DNA of 64,000 nucleotides from the NCBI RefSeq assembly GCF_021043375.1, contig NZ_JAJNDV010000005.1, forward strand, positions 227,434 through 291,433. Reading direction: 5' to 3'. The stretch comes from Sphingomonas sp. IC-56 (GTDB lineage: Bacteria; Pseudomonadota; Alphaproteobacteria; Sphingomonadales; Sphingomonadaceae). Positions 9,972-16,632 of the stretch are shown piece after piece. Position 1 is the first letter of the stretch, and each line of letters begins with the position of its first letter. The position numbers were made by a program, and so were the translations under genes. Below the pieces are notes generated by a model. That model was not told the origin of the DNA and did not search any database. It saw only the letters and a program-made list of their open reading frames with translations.

Positions 9972-9980
9972 GATAACGCC
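9972..9980 (-). repeat. Right terminus of the island
   Basis: On the minus strand the host codons GAA GGG run directly into GGCGTTATC, the counterpart of GGCGCTTATC at the left terminus. The host-to-island junction is at or within a few bases of 9980. Confidence 0.6.
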
Positions 9981-10054
9981 CCCTTCGATCGCGATCAACT
10001 TGCCCATGGCGATGCCCTTACGCGTCCAAGCATGGAGGCGGAAGGGGCTGAGCC

Positions 10055-10549
10055 CTAGTGGAAGACGCCCGTTTCCGGACGTGCCAGAAGCGCGCAGGGG
10101 CCCTGTGGGTCGAGCGGCACGATGGCGAGCAGCGGCGCGGCGCCGCCGACATGGCGTAGCAGCCAGCCGGGCGCGGAAGGCTGGGGATGGTCGGGCGTGA
10201 ATGCGACTCCGGTGCCGTCGGTGATGACACCGACCGCGACGGGCGGATTGGGCCAGCGGCCGCCGAGATATTCCAGGAGTTCGAATGCGGCTTCCTGAAG
10301 CGCGCCTTCGTCCGTGTCTTCGGGACAGAAGCCTTCGGGGCATGCATTGATCTGCGCCACTTCCGAGAAGTCGTCGCAGCGCCACCAGATGACACGCAGG
10401 CTGTCGGCGGAGTCGAGCTCCAGACCCATCAGCAAGCCCGGGCCGTCGTCCAGCAGGGGCCGGGCGAGGCGGGCTACCGCTTCTGCCTTTGCAGTGAGGT
10501 GGCGGTTGGGGTGCGGCATGGCCGTCCACCCTGTCGTCATCGTGAGCAT
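10055..10549 (-). CDS. Hypothetical protein upstream of the interrupted kinase
   Basis: A 164-residue protein that I do not recognise. It is acidic, with one Cys-containing segment (NACPEGFCPEDTDEG) and no signal peptide or membrane segment. Starts are possible at 10549, 10540 or 10519. A good Shine-Dalgarno (GAGGGG) serves instead an ATG at 10564 that encodes a nine-residue leader ORF overlapping the start. It ends 47 bp before the original kinase start codon, so the two probably formed an operon before the island inserted. A CTATAAT hexamer of the flagellar type lies upstream. Confidence 0.55.
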   Translation of the reverse strand: MLTMTTGWTAMPHPNRHLTAKAEAVARLARPLLDDGPGLLMGLELDSADSLRVIWWRCDDFSEVAQINACPEGFCPEDTDEGALQEAAFELLEYLGGRWPNPPVAVGVITDGTGVAFTPDHPQPSAPGWLLRHVGGAAPLLAIVPLDPQGPCALLARPETGVFH

Positions 10550-10592
10550 GGCGTCTTCGCGTACATCAGGTTCCCCTCAAAAACCTGAGTAC

Positions 10593-10599
10593 ATTATAG
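10593..10599 (-). promoter_or_regulatory. CTATAAT -10-like element upstream of the hypothetical gene/kinase operon
   Basis: It has the same heptamer as the flagellar operons. Nine bases upstream is GGCACGCCCCGCC, one base away from the GGCA-N5-TGCC palindrome found at other flagellar promoters. No -35 match. Confidence 0.45.
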
Positions 10600-10644
10600 A
10601 GCAGAGGAGGCGGGGCGTGCCGCGATCCTTCAGTTAAATACCGA

Positions 10645-11676
10645 TCAATGCAGCCGGGCGTTCGCGGAGAGCGCGAGCAGAGGCGCTTCGACGCCTTCGA
10701 TGGCGGCGATGGCATCTGCCGTCAGTTCCGTCGCTTCCACGGCGCGAACCATGGCGAGGCGGTTGTGGGGCAGGTCTGCATCCGGGAGCAGCGTAGCGGC
10801 CGGTGCGGCAGCCGGGCGGCGCTTCGGAGCCGGACGGTCGAACTCGGCCATGACGGCGAAGCGCGGGTCGGCAGCGGCGATCTCCGCAATGGTCTTGGCG
10901 GCGCGCTTGGTGATCTGGCGCACGCGCTCCTTGGTCACGCCGGTTTCGAGCGATAGATCGTCCAGAGTCGAAGCCTGGAACACGCGGCGGGCGACGATCT
11001 CGCGGTCACGTTCGAGCTTGGCTTCCAGCTTTTCAAGTTCGGCGGGGTCGATGCCGTGAGTCGCGGTCTTGAGGCGCGGACCTTCGCGGCGAAGGGCTGC
11101 TTCCTGGCGCTTCGGGCGCGGACGGCGGGCGAGTGCCTCGATGCCGACCTTGCGCAGGTGATCGACATAGGCGTCGATCAGCGACGAGATGGCGCCGTCT
11201 GCGAGATAGTCGGAGGCGGCGGATTCGGTGCGCTCCAGCGCGTCCTCATCGACGATCATCGCCTCGGGAGAGATTTCCTCGCCGTCCGGGCCGGTGGCGA
11301 GGGCGGAGAGCGACACGGTGGTGGCTTCGACCTTCTTGGCCGAGGGGCGCTGGTCGGTCATCAGGCGGAAGCGCAGGCTCTGGAGCTCGCCGCGGATCTG
11401 CCAGTTCACGAAGGTGGTGAACTGTGCCTTGGCGGGGTCATAGGCTTCGATGGCGCGGTGCACGGCGATGGCGCAGCACTGCTCAGCGTCGTCGAAATGC
11501 GCGACCAGGCCATACTGGCGGACGAAGTGGCGGATGCGCGGGGCGATCAGCTTGAGGATCTGCGCGAAGGCACGGTCGACATAGACGCGCTGACGGTTGG
11601 TCTGCGGCGCGTCCTTGGGCGTGTTCTCGAGAACGACAGCAACGGCGGCTTCAAGCGCGATCGTGGTCTTCGACAT
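10645..11676 (-). CDS. Alternative sigma-70-family RNA polymerase sigma factor
   Basis: A 343-residue sigma factor from the ATG at 11676 (a longer TTG start at 11736 is possible). Region 2 is clear (HFDDAEQCCAIAVHRAIEAYDP...FTTFVNWQIRGELQSLRF). Region 4 is a helix-turn-helix (TLDDLSLETGVTKERVRQITKRA). The segment between is charged and fits no region 3 well, and the Pro/Ala-rich C-terminus is unusual. It is not a typical FliA. It sits at the edge of the flagellar locus behind its own CTATAAT promoter and CtrA-like sites, so it is a candidate for transcribing the flagellar promoters. That role is inferred. Confidence 0.75.
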   Translation of the reverse strand: MSKTTIALEAAVAVVLENTPKDAPQTNRQRVYVDRAFAQILKLIAPRIRHFVRQYGLVAHFDDAEQCCAIAVHRAIEAYDPAKAQFTTFVNWQIRGELQSLRFRLMTDQRPSAKKVEATTVSLSALATGPDGEEISPEAMIVDEDALERTESAASDYLADGAISSLIDAYVDHLRKVGIEALARRPRPKRQEAALRREGPRLKTATHGIDPAELEKLEAKLERDREIVARRVFQASTLDDLSLETGVTKERVRQITKRAAKTIAEIAAADPRFAVMAEFDRPAPKRRPAAAPAATLLPDADLPHNRLAMVRAVEATELTADAIAAIEGVEAPLLALSANARLH

Positions 11677-11742
11677 TGTTATTGGCTTCCCCTGGTTCGC
11701 GGCGGGACGCTGTCGCGCTCCGTTCACAAGGGACAAATGCCG

Positions 11743-11767
11743 TTAACTAGTTAAAGGACTGATAAAC
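11743..11767. promoter_or_regulatory. CtrA-like TTAA motifs upstream of the sigma-factor gene
   Basis: TTAACTAGTTAA (11743-11754) is a perfect palindrome. Its right TTAA is followed seven bases later by ATAA, one base short of the CtrA consensus TTAA-N7-TTAA. It lies 67 bp upstream of the sigma-factor ATG. Confidence 0.4.
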
Positions 11768-11829
11768 CTTCACATAGGTGGAATTGCGTAGCGGCAACTC
11801 TCGACCTGAAAAAAAGGTCCATCGATCAG

Positions 11830-11837
11830 ATGGTTAA
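11830..11837 (-). promoter_or_regulatory. CtrA-type 8-mer TTAACCAT
   Basis: The minus strand reads TTAACCAT, the single-site CtrA motif known from Caulobacter. It lies between the CTATAAT element and the sigma-factor gene. Confidence 0.4.
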
Positions 11838-11884
11838 CGCCGAATCCACCCTGATTTTCCAGAGGGGAGCGCGTTCACAATTTT

Positions 11885-11891
11885 ATTATAG
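11885..11891 (-). promoter_or_regulatory. CTATAAT element for the sigma-factor gene
   Basis: It lies just after the stop of the upstream muramidase-like gene and about 210 bp before the sigma-factor ATG, implying a long leader. The leader holds the CtrA-like sites and a short GACCT/AGGTC hairpin. Confidence 0.5.
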
Positions 11892-11900
11892 GAAGAAAAA

Positions 11901-12962
11901 TCAGGCTGCGGCGAATTGATCAGGGCGAATTTTTCGCTCGATGAATCCCAGCAGCCATTGGCGGTGCGCCTGGGTCGCGTCGCCGGTGCTGGCGATTCGC
12001 TGTTCGGCGGCCGAACTGCCGATCTGGGCGGAAAGCAGCATGCGTGCGCGGCCACCCTCGATCCCGCCCGCCAGGAACTTCCTGGCGTCGCCTAGGCCCA
12101 GATGATGGCCAAGATAGGCCGCCTTGGCGAGCGTCTCTGCATCGCTGCGCACGCGAACGCCGGCCTGTTCGAGTCGGTTGAGGTTGTTCTTGGCCAGGTC
12201 TGCAACGCCGAGGATCGAGGCCTGCGCATCATAGCGTAGCGCGAGCAGCTCCGCGCGGGCAGCGGGCTGCACCCGGCCGCGGCCGTCCAGCCAACCGCGC
12301 TCGGCGGCATGGCCGTTGAGCCAGGTGCCCGGCGTCTGGGCGAGATCCTGCCATGTGCCGCTGAGGAACTGGCCCAGCCCGGCCGCACTGGAGCGCGGAT
12401 TGCGGGAATGGATGTTCCAGGCGCCGTCGGAGCCCTTGGCGGCTTCGGCGTCAACGATCGCGGCGAGCGCGGAGGCCGGGATGCCGGTACGCGACTCGGC
12501 GAGCGCGAAGACGCCAGCGTAACGCGCATTGGTGCCAAGCTGGAGCCCGCCGCCTGCGACGCCGGCGACCGGAGCCGCGATGATGGCGGCAGGTTCGGAC
12601 AGGCTTTTGCGACGCGCGTCGTCATTGGAGGATTGGCCGAAACCACCTGCATTGCCCAGGCCTCCCGCAGCGGCTTCGTCGTGCCGGGCATTCTGGGTGT
12701 GGCACGAACAGGCGCACTGGCAGGCGCAATGTCCCGCGGCGCCGCTCATGGGCTGGGCGTCGCCGCCGCTCAGCAGGCCGAGCAGCGAGTCCATGTTCAT
12801 GCGGTTGCCGGTCAGCGACGTGGAGTCGCGATCGCCCTTGCTGTCACCGTCGCCAAGCGCGGCGCGCCACAGGCGGTTGGACAGCGCCGATTGCGCTTCG
12901 GAGAAAATCACGTTGGCGCGCTGCGCCGGCGTCAGGCTGGCGAGTTCGGTGCGGGGGATCAT
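11901..12962 (-). CDS. SLT-like flagellar peptidoglycan hydrolase
   Basis: A 353-residue protein. About residues 150-230 look like a lytic-transglycosylase core: ESRTGIPASALAAIVDAEAAKG, then RSSAAGLGQFLSGTW, close to the usual G..QF..TW pattern. The N-terminal third has a striking Cys run (HCACQCACSCH) and no clear signal peptide. It overlaps fliJ by 4 bp and ends the flbT-fliI-fliJ operon. FlgJ in this locus has only the rod-binding part, so this enzyme may open the cell wall for the rod, as SltF does in Rhodobacter. The catalytic residue is not certain. Confidence 0.65.
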   Translation of the reverse strand: MIPRTELASLTPAQRANVIFSEAQSALSNRLWRAALGDGDSKGDRDSTSLTGNRMNMDSLLGLLSGGDAQPMSGAAGHCACQCACSCHTQNARHDEAAAGGLGNAGGFGQSSNDDARRKSLSEPAAIIAAPVAGVAGGGLQLGTNARYAGVFALAESRTGIPASALAAIVDAEAAKGSDGAWNIHSRNPRSSAAGLGQFLSGTWQDLAQTPGTWLNGHAAERGWLDGRGRVQPAARAELLALRYDAQASILGVADLAKNNLNRLEQAGVRVRSDAETLAKAAYLGHHLGLGDARKFLAGGIEGGRARMLLSAQIGSSAAEQRIASTGDATQAHRQWLLGFIERKIRPDQFAAA

Positions 12963-13381
12963 TGGCCGCGTCCCTTTCGGCGCGCCGCGATGAACTTGGC
13001 CGCGGCGATGTCGTCGATCGCGCCCTGCTCGGCGACGGCGGCGGTGCGGTCGGCATCGTCCTGGAAGCGCTCGGCGGCGCCTTCGATCGCGCGCATCGTG
13101 CCATAGACTTCAACGGTCTGGGCGCGCAGCTGGCCCAGGCGGATCTGCGCGTGATTCGCGGCTTCGTCGAGGCGAATGCGTTCGGCCTTCATCCGCATGG
13201 TGTAGGCGTCGGACGCGAACGGCATCGTATAAGCGAGCGCGCGCTCCTGGCGGAGCCGCTCTTCATGGGCGCGCGTCTGGCTGTCGAGCGTGGAGATGCG
13301 GTCGACCTCGGTGCTGATCGATGCCTTCAGGGCGTCGACTTCGCGGCGATGGACGCGCAACGCAGTGTCGAAGGGCGTCAT
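12959..13381 (-). CDS. fliJ: Flagellar export protein FliJ-like
   Basis: A 140-residue, almost wholly helical and charged protein, predicted to form an antiparallel coiled coil (residues about 10-60 and 75-115). It overlaps fliI by 4 bp. FliJ is poorly conserved; the assignment rests on size, coiled coil and its place directly after the export ATPase, whose central pore FliJ enters to couple export to the proton motive force. Confidence 0.7.
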   Translation of the reverse strand: MTPFDTALRVHRREVDALKASISTEVDRISTLDSQTRAHEERLRQERALAYTMPFASDAYTMRMKAERIRLDEAANHAQIRLGQLRAQTVEVYGTMRAIEGAAERFQDDADRTAAVAEQGAIDDIAAAKFIAARRKGRGQ

Positions 13382-14703
13382 TGGGCGGCACTCACGATTT
13401 CGGCGAGCGCGGCAAAGGCGGCATCAGCATTGCCGGGATCGTGCTTGCCCTGGTTGATGAGCTGTTCGATTTGCGGCGCCAGGGCGACCGCGCGGTCGAC
13501 TTCCTGGGACGAACCGGCCTTATAGGCGCCGAGCCGGACCATCTCCTCCATGTCGGAGAAGGTCGACATCAGCTTGCGCGCGGCGAGGCGCGTCGCATTC
13601 TGTTCGTCGTTCATGCAGTGCGGCAACGTACGGGACACCGACTTGAGAATGTCGATGGCGGGATAGCGGCCACGCTCGGCAATGGCGCGGCGCATCACGA
13701 CGTGCCCGTCGAGGATGCCGCGCACGGCGTCGGCTACCGGCTCATTATGGTCGTCGCCGTCGACAAGCACGGTGAACAGGCCGGTGATCATGCCCGAGCC
13801 CGGGCCGCCGGGGCCTGCACGTTCCAGCAGGCGCGGCAGTTCGGCAAACACGGTGGGGGTATAGCCCTTGGTGGCGGGCGGCTCGCCCGAGGCGAGGCCG
13901 ATCTCACGCTGCGCCATGGCGAAGCGGGTAACCGAGTCCATGAGGCAGAGGACGTTGAGGCCCTGGTCGCGGAAATGCTCGGCGACGGCCATGGTCGTCC
14001 AGGCGGCCTGGCGGCGCATCAGCGCGGGTTCGTCGGAGGTGGCGACGACGACGACCGAGCGGGCCATGCCCTCGGGTCCCAGATCGTCTTCGATGAATTC
14101 CTGCACTTCGCGGCCGCGCTCGCCGATCAAGCCGATCACCGCGACGTCGCAATTGGTCCAGCGCGCGAGCATCGACAGCAGGACGGACTTGCCGACGCCC
14201 GAACCTGCGAACAGGCCCAGGCGCTGGCCGAGGCAGAGGGGCACGAACAGGTCGAGCGTGCGGACGCCGGTTTCGATGCGATGGCCGACGCGGCCACGGC
14301 TGGAGGCGGCAGGCGGCGCGGCCTTGATCGGCTGCGGGTCGGCACCGTTGGGTAGCGGTCCCAGGCCGTCGACCGGCCGGCCAAGGCCGTCAATCATGCG
14401 GCCAAGCCAGGCAGAGGAGGGGCGGACGCTGAACTGGCCGGCGGCGAGATCGGCGCGCGCGCCAAGGCCTACGCCCTGCGGATCAGTGAAGGGCAGGCAG
14501 AGCGCGACTTCGCGGTCCAGCGCAGTCACTTCGGCTTCGACCTTGCCATTCGCGCCGAAGATTTCGACGCGGCTGCCGATCTGGGCGACGCCGGTCAGGC
14601 CTTCGACTTCGATCAAGGCGCCGCGTACCGCAACCACGCGCCCGAACCGACGGTCGGGCACCATGTCGCGGATCGCGCGGGCTGCGCTGGCAAGCGTCTG
14701 CAC
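13378..14703 (-). CDS. fliI: Flagellum-specific export ATPase FliI
   Basis: A 441-residue F1-beta-like ATPase. It has Walker [10 protein letters not shown] (about 165-173), the [10 protein letters not shown] motif and Walker B ([12 protein letters not shown]), followed by the usual [17 protein letters not shown] region. It is cytoplasmic and unfolds or docks export substrates at the FlhA/FlhB gate together with FliH and FliJ. The start is GTG at 14703, with GAGG about ten bases upstream; a later ATG at codon 14 is possible. It lies 12 bp after flbT. Confidence 0.95.
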   Translation of the reverse strand: MQTLASAARAIRDMVPDRRFGRVVAVRGALIEVEGLTGVAQIGSRVEIFGANGKVEAEVTALDREVALCLPFTDPQGVGLGARADLAAGQFSVRPSSAWLGRMIDGLGRPVDGLGPLPNGADPQPIKAAPPAASSRGRVGHRIETGVRTLDLFVPLCLGQRLGLFAGSGVGKSVLLSMLARWTNCDVAVIGLIGERGREVQEFIEDDLGPEGMARSVVVVATSDEPALMRRQAAWTTMAVAEHFRDQGLNVLCLMDSVTRFAMAQREIGLASGEPPATKGYTPTVFAELPRLLERAGPGGPGSGMITGLFTVLVDGDDHNEPVADAVRGILDGHVVMRRAIAERGRYPAIDILKSVSRTLPHCMNDEQNATRLAARKLMSTFSDMEEMVRLGAYKAGSSQEVDRAVALAPQIEQLINQGKHDPGNADAAFAALAEIVSAAQ

Positions 14704-14715
14704 GAGCGTCGAGCC

Positions 14716-15111
14716 TCAGGCGGCCTGGACGGCTTCGTCGGCTTCGCTCTCGAACGCGATCAGGTCGCGTGCGGCGGAGAGCGCGCGGTAATATTCGCCC
14801 TGCGCCATGTCATGCGCGAACGCGATGCAGGCCGAACGCGCGGTCGGCGAGGCAAAGCGGGCCACCAAAGTGCCGAGCAGGCTCACCACCGTGTCCTGAT
14901 GCGAGGTGCGGTTGTCGGGATCGATATACGCGAGCATGGCGGCGAAATAGAGCTGGCGAGCCGGCGTGGTCGCTTCCTCCGGACGCATCACTTCGCGTCC
15001 GCGCAGGATCGACACCTGATTTTCGACCGCGAATTGCGTGCGGCCGACTGCGCGAATGACCGCGCCGTTGATGATCGCCTTTTCTCCATCGCGAAGCGTG
15101 ATGCGGAGCAT
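14716..15111 (-). CDS. flbT: Flagellin post-transcriptional regulator FlbT
   Basis: A 131-residue FlbT-family protein starting MLRITLRDGEKAIINGAVIR, with the conserved R.QF.VEN segment and the helical tail (YYRALSAARDLIAFE). An upstream in-frame ATG at 15144 lies inside the promoter's CTATAAT, so the ATG at 15111 is taken. In Caulobacter FlbT binds the flagellin mRNA leader and promotes its decay until the hook is finished, opposed by FlaF, whose gene is at the other end of the locus. It is the first gene of flbT-fliI-fliJ-muramidase. Confidence 0.9.
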   Translation of the reverse strand: MLRITLRDGEKAIINGAVIRAVGRTQFAVENQVSILRGREVMRPEEATTPARQLYFAAMLAYIDPDNRTSHQDTVVSLLGTLVARFASPTARSACIAFAHDMAQGEYYRALSAARDLIAFESEADEAVQAA

Positions 15112-15142
15112 GGGAGCAAACCTTTTTCTGGGTGTTGCCAGC

Positions 15143-15149
15143 ATTATAG
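15143..15149 (-). promoter_or_regulatory. CTATAAT element of the flbT-fliI-fliJ operon
   Basis: Its far end is 31 bp from a perfect GGCA-N5-TGCC palindrome at 15181-15193. Predicted leader about 25 nt. No sigma-54 element (GG-N10-GC) fits. Confidence 0.6.
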
Positions 15150-15180
15150 AGGCGGCGACGGGCAGGTGTTGCGATCGGGC

Positions 15181-15193
15181 GGCAAATTTTGCC
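15181..15193. promoter_or_regulatory. GGCAAATTTTGCC palindrome (candidate FlbD-type site)
   Basis: Perfect 13-bp dyad, followed on the minus strand by GCC and preceded by TA as at other sites. Centred near -51 relative to the predicted flbT start point. Confidence 0.55.
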
Positions 15194-15229
15194 TATCGCC
15201 TGATCTGGCCGCGCCCCGGGCCGGTTGCG

Positions 15230-15279
15230 GGCACCAAATTTGAGGGTTCGTTGGGTCGCGCCGATCCGCGTCCTATTAT
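15230..15279 (+). promoter_or_regulatory. Probable flgE promoter region
   Basis: GGCACCAAATTTG (15230-15242), a half-conserved copy of the palindrome, lies 30 bp upstream of CTATTAT (15273-15279). This is the same geometry as the divergent flbT promoter, and it is 50 bp before the flgE start. Confidence 0.4.
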
Positions 15280-15329
15280 GCTGACTATGGCTCGCGGGAA
15301 CGGCGGGCGATCGTCAGGAGTGCAGAAAC

Positions 15330-16607
15330 TTGAGCCTATATTCCGCTCTTTATGCCGGTGTGTCCGGTCTGAGTGCCCAGTCGGCCGCGATGGCGACCGT
15401 TGCGGACAACATCACCAACATCAACACCGTCGGGTATAAGGGCGTCGAAGCCCAGTTCCGCACGTTGGTGACCGATGGCCGCGCAAAGGCCAATTACTCG
15501 GCCGGCGGCGTGGCCGCTGCGCCGACGGCACTGGTTTCCAAGCAGGGCCTGCTTCAGGCCTCGGGCAGCTCGACCGACCTCGCCATCGACGGTGGCGGCT
15601 TCTTTATCACGCGTACGGGCACCGAGGGCGACAGCTCGGTCGCATTCACGCGCGCCGGATCGTTCAAGCAGGACGAAGAAGGCTTCCTGCGCAATTCCTC
15701 GGGCCTGTACCTGCAGGGCTGGCGCCTGAACGGCGCGGGTGACTTCACCAACACCGGCAGCCTCGACGCGCTGGAGCCGGTCCGCGTCAGCGACCTGGTT
15801 GGCACGGCGTCGCCGACCACGCGCCTTCAGCTGCGCGCGAACCTTCAGGACAACGCCGTTGTCGGTTCGCCCGAAGGCACGTTCAACCGCTCGTTCGACG
15901 TATCCGATTCCCGTGGCGGTTCGCATACGCTGACCACCACCTTCACCAAGACCGGCGCCAATCTCTGGAGCTTCTCGGTCAGCTCGCCCGACGCGACGCC
16001 GGCTCAGATCGCCGGCGGCACGATGGAATTCAACGGCGATGGCAGCCTGAAGTCGATCACCGACGCGACGCAAGGGTCGATCACCGGCGAGTTCAAGGTG
16101 AAGCCGAACTGGGCTGCAGCCGGCGCCGCATCCGAAGAGATCACGCTGGAATTCGGCACGCCCGGCTCGCCGAGCGGCGGCATCAACGGTATTACGCAGT
16201 TTGGTGGCCCCTCGTCGGTGGTCTCGTCGAACGTCAATGGCGGCCTGCTTGGCAATCTGGTGAGCGTGGACGTCAGCAAGACGGGCCGCGTCAGCGCGAT
16301 CTTCGACGATGGCAGCACGCGCGACGTGTTCCAGCTTCCAATCGCGACCTTCCAGAATCCGGACGGCCTGACGCGCCTGTCGGGCAATGCCTACACGGTG
16401 AGCAAGGCTTCGGGCGGCGTCACGCTGAACACGCCGGGTTCGCTGGGCGCGGGCGATATCGCGTCCAGCTCGCTGGAAGCATCGACGGTCGATCTCGCCA
16501 GCGAGTTCACCAACATGATCCGCTTCCAGCGCGCCTATAGCGCGTCGTCCAAGATCATCACCACCGTGGACGACATGCTCCGCGAAGTGAGCGACCTGAA
16601 GCGTTAA
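15330..16607 (+). CDS. flgE: Flagellar hook protein FlgE
   Basis: A 425-residue hook protein. The N-terminal rod-type motif is SLYSALYAGVSGLSAQ...ADNITNINTVGYK and the C-terminal matching helix is ASEFTNMIRFQRAYSASSKIITTVDDML. About 400 residues is ordinary for FlgE. The start is TTG at 15330 with AGGAG nine bases upstream. It forms the hook, is exported by the type III apparatus, and heads the flgE-flgK-flgL operon. Confidence 0.95.
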   Translation: MSLYSALYAGVSGLSAQSAAMATVADNITNINTVGYKGVEAQFRTLVTDGRAKANYSAGGVAAAPTALVSKQGLLQASGSSTDLAIDGGGFFITRTGTEGDSSVAFTRAGSFKQDEEGFLRNSSGLYLQGWRLNGAGDFTNTGSLDALEPVRVSDLVGTASPTTRLQLRANLQDNAVVGSPEGTFNRSFDVSDSRGGSHTLTTTFTKTGANLWSFSVSSPDATPAQIAGGTMEFNGDGSLKSITDATQGSITGEFKVKPNWAAAGAASEEITLEFGTPGSPSGGINGITQFGGPSSVVSSNVNGGLLGNLVSVDVSKTGRVSAIFDDGSTRDVFQLPIATFQNPDGLTRLSGNAYTVSKASGGVTLNTPGSLGAGDIASSSLEASTVDLASEFTNMIRFQRAYSASSKIITTVDDMLREVSDLKR

Positions 16608-16632
16608 TCTTTTAGAGCGAGACTGATTGGCG

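Larger units (their letters stand above)
2802..9980. mobile_element. GInt-type mobile genomic island (ginABCD + dTMP kinase) inserted in a thymidylate-kinase-like gene
   Basis: The island is bounded by the two halves of one kinase gene. On the right, MGKLIAIEG is followed by unrelated residues. On the left, ADGVGKNT is preceded by unrelated residues. Joining the halves recreates MGKLIAIEG-ADGVGKNTAARG, an intact P-loop and a protein of about 218 residues. The island ends are imperfect inverted repeats: GGCGCTTATC on the left and, on the opposite strand, GGCGTTATC on the right, each followed 13-16 bp inward by GTCTC(A/G)CGAC. It contains six minus-strand ORFs: kinase, ginA, ginB, ginC, ginD and the outward-reading leader. 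Termini are placed to within a few bases. Confidence 0.8.
9873..10007 (-). pseudogene. 5' remnant of the interrupted resident kinase gene, now a 44-residue leader ORF
   Basis: The ATG at 10007 has an AAGGG Shine-Dalgarno sequence seven bases upstream and encodes MGKLIAIEG, the exact first strand and start of the P-loop of a thymidylate kinase. From 9980 the sequence is island DNA, which keeps the frame open for 35 more codons and stops at 9873-9875, overlapping the ATG of the island's kinase. It is both a gene remnant and a probable translational-coupling leader. Confidence 0.75.

Noticed and set aside
15111..15144. Upstream ATG of flbT at 15144
   Set aside because: It overlaps the CTATAAT element, so it would lie upstream of the transcript start; the ATG at 15111 matches the family N-terminus.
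15181..15193. The GGCAAATTTTGCC palindrome read as a sigma-54 -24/-12 promoter
   Set aside because: GG and GC are separated by eight bases instead of ten, and the same dyad lies at fixed distance from a CTATAAT box, so it is better explained as a regulator site.
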